This document shows positions 24,930 through 32,390 of a stretch of 37,370 nucleotides of DNA, in pieces. Position 1 is the stretch's first letter; each line of letters begins with the position of its first letter. The notes under the pieces were generated by a model. The model searched no databases. It had not been told where the DNA came from and was given only the letters and a program-made list of their open reading frames with translations. Origin of the DNA: Rhodospirillales bacterium Ga0074136 (lineage in GTDB: Bacteria > Pseudomonadota > Alphaproteobacteria > Acetobacterales > Acetobacteraceae). Position numbers and translations under genes: made by a program. Where the stretch lies: contig LNEW01000101.1 in NCBI GenBank assembly GCA_001464375.1, positions 1 to 37,370 of the forward strand, read 5' to 3'.

Positions 24930-25220
24930 ATGGACCACCAGCCCGCCCCACCCCTGCGTGACGCCGCCCAGCTGCGCGACCTGGTGGCCGCGGCCGTGCG
25001 TGAGAATCCGGTGGTGGCCGTCTCGGACCCGGCGCTGCTCGCGCGGCTCGCGGACCCCGCGGCGGATTGCAGCTTCGATGACCTGGGCTTCGACTCGCTG
25101 GCGCGCATGGAATTGTGCATCTGGATGCAGGTCGAGGCGGGGCTCGAGGTGACCGAGAGCGAGGTGCTCGACCATCCCTCCGTCCGCAGCCTCGCGGCGC
25201 ATCTCGCCGCCCGCGGCTGA
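24930..25220 (+). CDS. Free-standing acyl/peptidyl carrier protein
   Basis: This 96-residue protein has the carrier-protein fold. The phosphopantetheine attachment serine is S56 in DDLGFDSLARMEL, followed by the usual second helix (CIWMQVEAGLEVTESEV) and DHPSVRSLAAHLAARG, which resembles PP-binding domains of polyketide/NRPS systems more than primary fatty-acid ACP. It would carry an acyl group as a thioester. The ATG at 24930 lacks a strong ribosome-binding site. Its stop overlaps the ATG of the hydrolase gene by one base, so the two are coupled. The AMP-binding ligase upstream is a candidate loading enzyme. Confidence 0.82.
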   Translation: MDHQPAPPLRDAAQLRDLVAAAVRENPVVAVSDPALLARLADPAADCSFDDLGFDSLARMELCIWMQVEAGLEVTESEVLDHPSVRSLAAHLAARG

Positions 25221-26101
25221 TGGATGTCGCTGCCGAACTGGCGCGCTGCGAGACGACCGCCGATCGCTACCGGGTGCAGATCGAGGCGGAGAACGAGCTG
25301 AGCCCCGCCGAGATCGCGGCGCTGCACGCCGCGGCGTCGGAGCTGCCGGAACCCTCGCGCGCCTGGGTCGACAAGCTGGCGGCGATGTGCCGGCGCATCC
25401 GCGACCCGATCCAGCCATTCCGCCGCCGCGCCCTGGGACCCGGCGTGTCGTTCCTCGAAGGGTCGGCGGCACCGGGCGCGCCGCGCGCCCTGGTGGTCGC
25501 CTTCACCGGCGTGGCGCAGCGGATGATGCTGCCGCTCGCGCCCTTCCTGCAGGGCCTGCCGGCGGATCGGTGCGACGTGGTGGTGCTGCGCGATCCGAAC
25601 CGGCTCGCCTTCCTGGCCGGGCTGCCGGGCTACGCGCCGGACCTGCCGGCGCTGGCGGCGCGCCTCGCGGCGGACCTGCCCATGGACCGCTATGCCGGCC
25701 GGTACTGCATCGGCGCCAGCTCGGGCGGCGCGGCCGCGCTCGCCTTCGGTCCGCTGGTGGGCGCGCGCATCGCGCTGTCGCTGGGCGGGCTGCATCCGCG
25801 CTGCATGGCACTGCGCGGCGCCCCGGCGGAGATCGACCGCTATGTCTTCGAGCGGCTGCGCGAAGCGGGGCCGCGGGCCGCGACGCGGCTGGTCTGCGCC
25901 CATGGCGCGGATTTCCTGCGCGATTGCGTGCGCAGCCGCCTGCTGGCCATGACGGTGCCGGGCAGCGAGGTGCTGGTGGTGCGCAGCGTGGCACTGCATG
26001 GCGTGGTGGCCGGCCTGTTCCTGCGCGACGCGCTGGCGCGATTCCTGGAGCAGGTGCTGCTGGATGGCGCGCTGCCCGCCGACGGCGCCTGGCAGCCCTG
26101 A
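25220..26101 (+). CDS. Alpha/beta-hydrolase-like protein coupled to the ACP
   Basis: This 293-residue protein has an N-terminal helical segment of about 80 residues that I do not recognise, then an alpha/beta-hydrolase-like core. The nucleophile elbow GASSG (S167) lies in YCIGASSGGAAALAF, and a candidate catalytic histidine in RSVALHGVVAG is near 263. Thioesterases and acyltransferases of carrier-protein systems use this fold, and its start overlaps the ACP stop, so release or transfer of the ACP-bound group is a fair inference. Sequence similarity to a named enzyme was not recognised. It converges with the LysR gene. Confidence 0.7.
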   Translation: MDVAAELARCETTADRYRVQIEAENELSPAEIAALHAAASELPEPSRAWVDKLAAMCRRIRDPIQPFRRRALGPGVSFLEGSAAPGAPRALVVAFTGVAQRMMLPLAPFLQGLPADRCDVVVLRDPNRLAFLAGLPGYAPDLPALAARLAADLPMDRYAGRYCIGASSGGAAALAFGPLVGARIALSLGGLHPRCMALRGAPAEIDRYVFERLREAGPRAATRLVCAHGADFLRDCVRSRLLAMTVPGSEVLVVRSVALHGVVAGLFLRDALARFLEQVLLDGALPADGAWQP

Positions 26102-26191
26102 GCGCGCCGTCCGCAACACCGGCTCGCCGCCGCCCCCGCGATCCGGCCGGGATAGGCTCGCTTGTGCCATTGCGGCGGGTGCCGCATCGGC

Positions 26192-27058
26192 TCACGCGGC
26201 GCGCGACGCCGGCGGCACCAGGCTGTCGCGGATGAATCCGACCAGCGGTTCGACCAGCGCGGACCGCCCTTCGGCATCGCCGAACAGGCACATCTCGGCC
26301 GTGCCGCAGGCCGGCAAGCCCGGCAGTTCCTCAAGCCCCGGCGGCAGGCCGGACCGGCCGAGCACGGTGGCCGCGAAGCCCGCCTGCGCTGCCGCCGCCA
26401 CGCCCAGCAGCGAGGCCGAGGTATACAGCACCTCGCAGGCGATGCCGGCGCGGGCGAGCGCCGTCAGCGCGCGGTCGCGGAACATGCAGCCCTGCGGCAG
26501 CATGGCCACCGGCAATGCGCGGTCCGACGGCGGGCGCCAGCCAGGCGCGGCGACCCAAACTATGGTCTCGGTGAAGATGGGGCGGCCCTCGGTCTCGCCG
26601 TCGCGCCGCTTCCCCAGCACGAGGTCGAGCGCGCCATCGCCCATCGCGGCCCGCAATTCGTGGCTGCGCCCGACTTCCACTTCCAGCCGCACCTCGGGGT
26701 AGGTCTGGGTGAAGCGCGCCAGCACCGGGGCCAGGTTGCGCGGGATGAAATGGTCGGCGACGCCAAGCCGCAGGCGGCCGGCGACCGGCGGGGCGACCAT
26801 GCGGCGCACCGCCTCGTCGTTCAGCGCCAGGATGCGCCGGGCATAGGCGAGCAGCGTCTCGCCGTCGCGCGTCAGCGCCACGCCGCGGCCGCCGCGGTCG
26901 AGCACCCGCTTGCCCAGGATGTCCTCGAGCCGTTTCACCTTCAGGCTGATGGCCGATTGCGTCAGGCCGAGCGCGACGCCGGCGGCCGTGAAGCCGCCAC
27001 GCTCGGCCACGGTGACGAAGCCGCGCAGCAGGTCGAGGTCCAGGTCGGGGATGCGCAT
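26192..27058 (-). CDS. LysR-family transcriptional regulator
   Basis: This 288-residue LysR-type regulator has an N-terminal winged helix-turn-helix (about residues 10-65) with FVTVAERGGFTAAGVALGLTQSAISLKVKRLE. A PBP-type effector domain follows, starting near GRLRLGVADHFIPRNL. Such proteins bind a small coinducer and usually activate a neighbouring, often divergent operon. Here the gene downstream is convergent and the gene upstream runs the same way, so its target is not obvious. ATG 27058 gives the family-typical start MRIPDLDLDLLRGFV; an ATG at 27076 would add six residues. Neither has a strong ribosome-binding site. Confidence 0.9.
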   Translation of the reverse strand: MRIPDLDLDLLRGFVTVAERGGFTAAGVALGLTQSAISLKVKRLEDILGKRVLDRGGRGVALTRDGETLLAYARRILALNDEAVRRMVAPPVAGRLRLGVADHFIPRNLAPVLARFTQTYPEVRLEVEVGRSHELRAAMGDGALDLVLGKRRDGETEGRPIFTETIVWVAAPGWRPPSDRALPVAMLPQGCMFRDRALTALARAGIACEVLYTSASLLGVAAAAQAGFAATVLGRSGLPPGLEELPGLPACGTAEMCLFGDAEGRSALVEPLVGFIRDSLVPPASRAA

Positions 27059-27112
27059 GGCATGACAGGAAATCATGCGCCGGCGCGCGTCAATGACAGC
27101 CGGAAATGAAAA

Positions 27113-27138
27113 GGGCCGGACCCCGAAAGGTCCGGCCC
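27113..27138 (-). terminator. Rho-independent terminator after the DUF2076 gene
   Basis: A perfect 10-bp GC-rich stem (27113-27122 with 27129-27138, six-base loop) is followed, on the minus strand, by TTTTCATTT. It lies 22 bases after the DUF2076 stop and is the clearest intrinsic terminator in the window. It insulates the LysR gene from upstream transcription. Confidence 0.85.
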
Positions 27139-27160
27139 CTTCCCGATCCCGCAGCGCGGG

Positions 27161-27910
27161 TCAGATTTCCTCGTCGCCGCCCCAGTCGCCGCCATCATCG
27201 GCCGCGCCCCAGGCATCCTGCGGCTCGGCCGCGGCGTCCTGGCCGTAGCCGGCATCGGCGGGCGCCTTCTGGTCGCCCCAGCCGCCGGCTGCGTCGGTCC
27301 CCGCGGTCGGCGTCGCATCCGCCCCGCCCGTGCCGAAGCCACCGGCGCCCGCGGCCTGCGCCGCGCCGCCGCCCAGCGCGCCCATCAGCATGTTGCCGAG
27401 CAGCATGCCGCCGGCAACGCCCGCCGCGGCCGCCGCAGCGGTGCCGAGGAAGCCCATGCCGCCGCGCGACTGCTGCGCCAGCGCCTGCGGGTTGTGGCCC
27501 GGCGGATACTGCGGCTGCGGACGCGGCGGCATCGCCGGGGGCATCGGCGTGTTGGACCGGCCGCCGAACAGGCCGCCGAACACCCCGCCGCCGCCGGCCT
27601 GCGCGGCCTGCGCCTGGCCCTGGCGCTGGGCGTTCTCGACCTCCCATTCCAGCTGCTGGATGCGGTTGTTCGCCTCGATCAGCGCCGCCTCCTGCACGAA
27701 GGCGGATTGCGTGATGCGGTAGCGCGCCTCCGGCAGGCGGGCGAACAGGTCGTTGATGAGGCGGTCGGCCTCCGGGTCCACGGGCGGCAGGGTGGGCATG
27801 CGCGCCGGGCCGGTGGCGCCCCAGGGGCCGCTCGGGGCCTGTGCGATCGGCGCGGCGCCGCTCATCCGTTCCACGAAGGCGGTAATGATCCGCCGTTCCT
27901 CGTCCGTCAT
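27161..27910 (-). CDS. DUF2076 protein
   Basis: This 249-residue protein matches DUF2076. The N-terminal MTDEERRIITAFVERM is followed by the conserved DPEADRLINDLFARLPEARYRITQSAFVQEAALIEANNRIQQLE coiled segment. A glycine-rich FGGLFGGR, an alanine/glycine helix (GTAAAAAAGVAGGMLLGNM, possibly membrane-associated) and an acidic, tryptophan/glycine-rich C-terminal tail complete it. The function is not established; some members are described as periplasmic ligand-binding sensor-like proteins. GGGAGAGG at 27920-27927 is nine bases from ATG 27910 but only one base from ATG 27919, which fixes the start at 27910. Confidence 0.82.
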   Translation of the reverse strand: MTDEERRIITAFVERMSGAAPIAQAPSGPWGATGPARMPTLPPVDPEADRLINDLFARLPEARYRITQSAFVQEAALIEANNRIQQLEWEVENAQRQGQAQAAQAGGGGVFGGLFGGRSNTPMPPAMPPRPQPQYPPGHNPQALAQQSRGGMGFLGTAAAAAAGVAGGMLLGNMLMGALGGGAAQAAGAGGFGTGGADATPTAGTDAAGGWGDQKAPADAGYGQDAAAEPQDAWGAADDGGDWGGDEEI

Positions 27911-28024
27911 ACGCTTCATCCTCTCCCGACATGTCCGGGGCGCCGCCTGTGTTCGGCCCGCTCTCCCGTCGCGGCGCGAAATGGCCCGGCGGGCGGGCGG
28001 ATTCAAGATGTGGTGCGGCGCCTG

Positions 28025-28453
28025 TCATCCCCCCGACATGATGCGCGGTGGCAGGCCCAGCCGGCGCCATTCGATGGCGGGGCAGCGGTCCATCACGACG
28101 ACCAGGCCGGCGGCCCGCGCGCGGTCCGCCGCGGCTTCGTCGATCACGCCGAGCTGCAGCCAGACCGAGCGCGCGCGCAGGCGGATGGCGTCGTCCACCA
28201 CGGCGCCGGCCTCGGCGCTCCGGCGGAAGATGTCGACCATGTCGAGCGGCCCGGCATCGTCCAGCGAGGCCAGCGCGGCAATGCCGTGGACGGGCCGCCC
28301 GGCGAGCGCCGGGTTGACCGGCAGCGCCGCGTAGCCGCGGTCGAGCAGGAAGCGGAAGACGCCATTGCTGGGGCGCCCGGGGCGGTCGGAGGCACCGACC
28401 ACGGCGATGCGGCGGGTGGCGAGCAGCAGGGCGCGGATTGCATCGTCATTCAT
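28025..28453 (-). CDS. CoA-binding protein, YccU type
   Basis: This 142-residue Rossmann-like CoA_binding_2 protein shows IAVVGASDRPGRPSNGVFRFLLDRGY with the glycine-rich turn near the N-terminus, followed by PVNPALAGRPVHG and WLQLGVIDEAAADRARAAGL. Homologues bind CoA or nucleotides, but their cellular role is poorly defined. Its ATG overlaps the stop of the upstream acetyltransferase gene by four bases. The DUF2076 start lies about 115 bases further downstream on the same strand. Confidence 0.87.
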   Translation of the reverse strand: MNDDAIRALLLATRRIAVVGASDRPGRPSNGVFRFLLDRGYAALPVNPALAGRPVHGIAALASLDDAGPLDMVDIFRRSAEAGAVVDDAIRLRARSVWLQLGVIDEAAADRARAAGLVVVMDRCPAIEWRRLGLPPRIMSGG

Positions 28454-28959
28454 CGCGGGGATCCCGGTGCATCGAGCGTCTTCTGCAGGAATTCGAGATC
28501 CAGCCAGCGGCCGAACTTCCGCCCGACCTCGCGCAGCACGGCACCGCGCTGGAAGCCGAGGCGCTCATGCATGCGGATCGAACCCGCGTTCGCGGCGTCG
28601 ATGCCGGCGATCATCACGTGCTTGCCGAGCCTGCGCGCGGGATCGAACAGCGCGCCCACCAGGGCGCTGCCCAGGCCGCGCCCGCGCGCATCGGCCCGCA
28701 CATGGACGGAGTGTTCGACCGTATGGCGAAAACCGGGCCAGGGCCGGAAGTCGCCGAAGGAGGCAAGGCCGGCGACACCCTCGCCGTCTTCCGCGACCAG
28801 CACCGGATAGCCGGCATCGCGCCGCTGCACGAACCACGCGCGGCGGTCGTCGAGCGTGAAGGGGTCATCGGCGTAGATCGCGGTGGATGTCGCGATCACC
28901 GCGTTGAAGATGGCCGTGATGGCGGGCAGGTCGGCGTCCGTGGCGGGGCGGATCGGCAT
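28450..28959 (-). CDS. GNAT acetyltransferase, phosphinothricin/methionine-sulfoximine type
   Basis: This 169-residue GNAT enzyme begins MPIRPATDADLPAITAIFN and contains YPVLVAEDGEGVAGLASFGDF, the acetyl-CoA-binding ARGRGLGSALV loop, and GSIRMHERLGFQRGAVLREVG. This pattern matches the PAT/YncA group that N-acetylates phosphinothricin, methionine sulfoximine or sulfone. The natural substrate is probably a related amino-acid analogue. Its start overlaps the upstream gene's stop by one base (TGATG) and its stop overlaps the CoA-binding gene, so the three are coupled. Confidence 0.85.
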   Translation of the reverse strand: MPIRPATDADLPAITAIFNAVIATSTAIYADDPFTLDDRRAWFVQRRDAGYPVLVAEDGEGVAGLASFGDFRPWPGFRHTVEHSVHVRADARGRGLGSALVGALFDPARRLGKHVMIAGIDAANAGSIRMHERLGFQRGAVLREVGRKFGRWLDLEFLQKTLDAPGSPR

Positions 28960-29708
28960 CAGAATTCCTCGAGCAGCCGCCCGCAGCCCGCGACCCTGTC
29001 CATGATCCCGTTGGCGCGCAGCGCGTGCCAGTAGGTGGCGGTGTTGATGGCGATGACCGGCTTGCCGAGCCACAGCTCCGCCATGGCCGCGAGCCGCACC
29101 ATGGACAGGTTGGTGCCGACCTGGATGATGGCGTCCACGTCGTCGCCATCGAGCCGCTTCAGCGCCTCGACGCATTGCCTGGATGTGATCTGCGCGATGC
29201 CGGTCCAGGAGCGCGCCTGCATGGCGATGTCGCGCACCACGCTGAACCCCATGTCGCCGAAATACCGCGCGACCTCGGTGTTCATCGATGGCCAATAGGG
29301 CGAGAGCACCGCGAGCCGCTTCACCCCGCCATAGGCATGCAGCGCCGCCGTGCAGGAATGGCTGCCGACCGAGATGTCGAGGCCCGAGAAATTCTTCACC
29401 TGGCTGATGAACCGATCGGCGCCGCGCGAACCATCGAAGAAGGTCACGGCGGACATGCCCATGACCAGGTAGTCGGGCTCACAGGTCATCACCGATTTCA
29501 CCGCATCCAGCGTATTGGCGCCGATGAGTTCGGCGCCTGCGCGGAAGGTCTCGTTCGAGACGGCATCGGCATTGGGCGTGAAGATGCGGCTGTAGTGGTT
29601 GGTCACGCCGGCCGGTCGCATCATGTCGAAATCAGGCTGCACGATGGTGTTGGTGGACGGTCCCATCACGCCGAACAGCCTGCGCCAGCCCAGTGCGTCC
29701 TTGCCCAT
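28959..29708 (-). CDS. Asp/Glu-racemase-fold (maleate isomerase/arylmalonate decarboxylase-like) protein without catalytic Cys
   Basis: This 249-residue protein has the two-domain racemase fold. The segments LVMGMSAVTFFDG, SHSCTAALHAYGGVKRLAVLSPY and AIIQVGTNLSMVRLAAMAE with LGKPVIAINTATYWHALR align by eye with arylmalonate decarboxylase and maleate isomerase. The positions normally holding the two catalytic cysteines carry Gly/Met/Ser (MGMS) and Gly (QVGTN). It may use another mechanism or be a ligand-binding relative. AGGAGG at 29715-29720 is six bases from ATG 29708 but directly abuts ATG 29714, so the start is 29708. It is divergent from Bug protein 3. Confidence 0.75.
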   Translation of the reverse strand: MGKDALGWRRLFGVMGPSTNTIVQPDFDMMRPAGVTNHYSRIFTPNADAVSNETFRAGAELIGANTLDAVKSVMTCEPDYLVMGMSAVTFFDGSRGADRFISQVKNFSGLDISVGSHSCTAALHAYGGVKRLAVLSPYWPSMNTEVARYFGDMGFSVVRDIAMQARSWTGIAQITSRQCVEALKRLDGDDVDAIIQVGTNLSMVRLAAMAELWLGKPVIAINTATYWHALRANGIMDRVAGCGRLLEEF

Positions 29709-29774
29709 CGCCATCCTCCTCATGCATCGCCGCGGCAGCGTGCCACAGGCGGGCGCCGGCGCCAGCCCTTGCCG

Positions 29775-29787
29775 GCACGCGGCGTGC
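29775..29787. promoter_or_regulatory. Palindrome in the divergent region between the racemase-like gene and Bug protein 3
   Basis: GCACGC and GCGTGC flank a single G, giving a perfect 13-base palindrome in a 131-base divergent gap, a usual operator position. A second short stem (29806-29811 with 29815-29820) follows. No regulator gene is adjacent. Confidence 0.3.
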
Positions 29788-29839
29788 TAGACAGGGGCGG
29801 ACCACGGGGCGCATCGCCCCGCGCCGGAGACCATTGCCG

Positions 29840-30805
29840 ATGAACCGCCGCTCCCTGCTGATCGCCGCCCCCGCCATCGCACTGCCGGGTGCTGTCCGCG
29901 CACAGGGCGCCTGGCCCGACCGACCGGTGCGCTGGATCAATCCGGGCCCCGCCGGCGGGGCGGGCGACGTGCTGTCGCGCCTGGTCGGGGACCGCGTCTC
30001 GGCGCGCATCGGGCAGACGGTGGTGGTCGAGAACCGGCCTGGCGCGGGCACCAACATCGGCATGACCGCGGTCGCGCGGGCGGCGCCGGATGGCTACACG
30101 ATCGGGCTGGCGTCGATCGCCTCGCATGCCGCCAATCGCTGGCTGCACGCCAACATGCCCTTCGATGCGCAGCAGGATTTCGCGGCGGTCGGGCTGATCG
30201 CGCTGGTGCCCAACATCGTCGTGGTGCCGCCATCGATCCCGCCGCGCGATCTCCAGGGCTTCGTGGCCTGGGCGAAGGGGCTGGGGCGGCCGTTGAATTT
30301 CGGGTCGGTGGGCATCGGGTCATCGCAGCACCTGGCGGCGGCGCAGTTCGGCCTGATCACCGGCGTCGAGATCATCCACGCGCCCTACAACCAGGCCGGC
30401 CAGATGAATACCGACCTGATCGAGGGCAGGCTGGATGTGCTGTTCCAGTCGATCTCGGCAGTCGCCGCCATGGCGCAGGCCGGGCGCATGCGGCCGATCG
30501 CCGTCAGCGGACCCGAGCGCGTGCCCGCCTTCCCCGACCTGCCGACGATGCGCGAGCAGGGCGTGGACGTGACGACCACCGGCTGGTTCGGCCTGTGCAC
30601 GCCGGCGGGGGTGCCGGACCCGATCCTGGCGCGGCTCGATGAGGCGCTGGCGGCGTCGCTCGAGGAGCCCGAATTGCGCCAGCGCGTCGTCGCCGGCGGG
30701 TCCGTCCCGCGCGTGATGCGCCGCGCCGAATTCGCGCGATGGATGGCGAGCGAGAGCGAACGCGTCGGCGTGATCGTGCGCGCCACCGGGGCGCGGGTGA
30801 ACTGA
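29840..30805 (+). CDS. Bug-family (TctC-like) periplasmic solute-binding protein 3
   Basis: This 321-residue protein carries a short export signal (MNRRSLLIAAPAIALPGAVRA), then WPDRPVRWINPGPAGGAGD, VVVENRPGAGTNIGM and FGSVGIGSSQHLAAAQF, all typical Bug-protein ligand-site segments. It is flanked by genes for a racemase-fold protein, an amidase and an FAD monooxygenase, so it probably binds the compound that these enzymes process. GGAGA lies about nine bases upstream of the ATG. No TctA/TctB or TRAP membrane subunit is present in the window. Confidence 0.9.
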   Translation: MNRRSLLIAAPAIALPGAVRAQGAWPDRPVRWINPGPAGGAGDVLSRLVGDRVSARIGQTVVVENRPGAGTNIGMTAVARAAPDGYTIGLASIASHAANRWLHANMPFDAQQDFAAVGLIALVPNIVVVPPSIPPRDLQGFVAWAKGLGRPLNFGSVGIGSSQHLAAAQFGLITGVEIIHAPYNQAGQMNTDLIEGRLDVLFQSISAVAAMAQAGRMRPIAVSGPERVPAFPDLPTMREQGVDVTTTGWFGLCTPAGVPDPILARLDEALAASLEEPELRQRVVAGGSVPRVMRRAEFARWMASESERVGVIVRATGARVN

Positions 30806-30811
30806 GCGGCG

Positions 30812-31585
30812 TCAGGGCGCGATTGCGCGCCGCAGCGCGAGGCCGACCGGGACCATCCCCGGGATCACCTCCCGCGTGAAGGCGCCGAGTGTCCCGAGGA
30901 AGGACGGCAGCGCCGGCGGCGCCGGCGGGGCGGGGCCGAGGGCGGCGATCAGGCCCGGCGCCTCCGCTTCGGCCGCAGCGATCGCTGCATCGCGCGCGCG
31001 CAGCAGCGCGCCGTCGTCGAACAGCGGCACGAGGATCGCAGGCAGGGCTTCCAGCAGCGGCGGCCAGTGCGCGAGGTGCAGGTACAGGCTCGGCATCACC
31101 GCCGGGTCCGACAGGCCGTGCCGCGCGGCCAGGCTGCGCGCCGCCGCGGCCAGGGCGGGCGGCAGGGCATCGAGGCGCGGCAGTGGCGGCGGGGCCTGCA
31201 GCGCCGGGCCGGTCGGCGCAGGCGCGCCCCCCGGACCGGGCGCGACGCCGGCGGCGCGCAGGCGTATCGCTGTCAGCACCGCGAGGTTGGTCAGGTTGCC
31301 GCGGTTGTACGTCTCGACCAGGGCGGCCACGCCGTCGGGCGCGGCGGCGGGCGGCAGCATCGGCAGCGCGACCTGCGCCGCGATCCGGTCCCGCGCGCCC
31401 GCGACAGCGCCGGAGTCCAGCGCCGGGCGGGCCTGCGCCCACACCCATTCCAGCACCCCCGGGAGCGCCGCGGCATGGCGCCAGATCAGGTTCACCTGTG
31501 GCACGCCGCTGGCGGCGCGCAGCGCGTCGTAGATGGCGGTGACCGCAGGTGGGGCGTCCGCCTCGCGCAGTTCGGGCAGGCTCAT
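30812..31585 (-). CDS. DehI-like (2-haloacid dehalogenase fold) protein
   Basis: This 257-residue, mostly helical, alanine-rich protein appears to contain two related halves. The first has VPQVNLIWRHAAALPGVLEWVWAQARP and the second HGLSDPAVMPSLYLHLAHWPPLLEALPAIL. That pseudo-dimeric pattern is typical of the DehI group of non-stereospecific 2-haloacid dehalogenases and uncharacterised relatives; I could not locate the catalytic aspartate with confidence, so activity is open. A proline-rich linker joins the halves. Its ATG overlaps the stop of the amidase gene by four bases, indicating co-translation. Confidence 0.6.
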   Translation of the reverse strand: MSLPELREADAPPAVTAIYDALRAASGVPQVNLIWRHAAALPGVLEWVWAQARPALDSGAVAGARDRIAAQVALPMLPPAAAPDGVAALVETYNRGNLTNLAVLTAIRLRAAGVAPGPGGAPAPTGPALQAPPPLPRLDALPPALAAAARSLAARHGLSDPAVMPSLYLHLAHWPPLLEALPAILVPLFDDGALLRARDAAIAAAEAEAPGLIAALGPAPPAPPALPSFLGTLGAFTREVIPGMVPVGLALRRAIAP

Positions 31586-32214
31586 CGCGCGGTGCTCCAG
31601 GCGGCTTCGAGTTCCGCGCGCGTCATCAGGTCGGCGTATTTCTGGCCCATGTCGAACAGGTTCGCCTCGTGCGGGCCGATGGCGCGGTCGCCGACGCAAT
31701 CGGTCACGCAGATGGTGCGGAGGTTGCTCTGCATGGCGTCGACCACGGTGGCGCGCACGCAGCCCGAGGTGGTGCAGCCGGTCACCGCCACCGTGTCCAC
31801 CCGGCGGAACGCCAGCCAGCCGGCCAGGTTGGTGTTGAAGAAGGCGGAAGCGCCCTGCTTGCGGATGATGAGTTCGCCTGGCAGCGGCGTGAGTTCCGGG
31901 ACGATCTGCGACAGCGGGCTGGCTTCCGTCAGTTTCCGCAGGGAGGGCGCTTTCAGGGTGAAGACGCCGGCATCCGAGCCGTCCTCCGCATAGACCACGC
32001 GCGTATGGGCGACCGGCCAGGCGTGCTTCCGTGCGAAGGCGAGCAGCGCGACGGTCTGGTCGATGGCCGCGGCGATGTTGCCGCCACCGAAATGCGCGGG
32101 GTCGGCGAAGCCGACGACGAAGTCGACGATGACCAGCGCGGGCGTCTCACCGAACCCGGCGCGGTTGCCCATGCCTTGGCGGTGGTAGATGTCGGCTTCC
32201 GGGTGTCCGCTCAT
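31582..32214 (-). CDS. Isochorismatase-family amidase, maleamate amidohydrolase (NicF)/N-carbamoylsarcosinase type
   Basis: This 210-residue cysteine hydrolase has the complete triad: D31 in VIVDFVVGF, K119 in IIRKQGASAF, and C152 in GCTTSGCVRATVVDA. The FGGGNI and DCVGDRAIGPHEANLFDMGQKYAD segments look like the group containing NicF, which hydrolyses maleamate in nicotinate breakdown, and N-carbamoylsarcosine amidase. The neighbours (FAD monooxygenase, racemase-fold protein) fit catabolism of an N-heterocycle or amide, but the substrate is an inference. It is coupled to the DehI-like gene downstream. Confidence 0.82.
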   Translation of the reverse strand: MSGHPEADIYHRQGMGNRAGFGETPALVIVDFVVGFADPAHFGGGNIAAAIDQTVALLAFARKHAWPVAHTRVVYAEDGSDAGVFTLKAPSLRKLTEASPLSQIVPELTPLPGELIIRKQGASAFFNTNLAGWLAFRRVDTVAVTGCTTSGCVRATVVDAMQSNLRTICVTDCVGDRAIGPHEANLFDMGQKYADLMTRAELEAAWSTAR

Positions 32215-32390
32215 GGTTCTTGTCCCTCAGACGGCGGGCGCCGCGCATCCGCGCGGCTTGCCTTCGCGCCGTGCACTGTTGCACGGGCGGCGGCGGGTGG
32301 GTTGGGCGCGGTCGCGCTGTGCGCTCGCGGCCCGCGGCATGGCCGCAGGCCGCCGGTATCCGTGGTGACGTGCGCGGCCTGGCCGGGCGG
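32215..32390. other. Intergenic gap between amidase and monooxygenase genes
   Basis: This 176-base gap is very GC-rich and shows only short, imperfect inverted repeats. No small gene, promoter or terminator could be assigned. Confidence 0.4.

Noticed and set aside
29766-29793. Promoter TTGCCG/TAGACA for Bug protein 3
   Set aside because: The spacer would be only 13 bases, too short for a housekeeping promoter.
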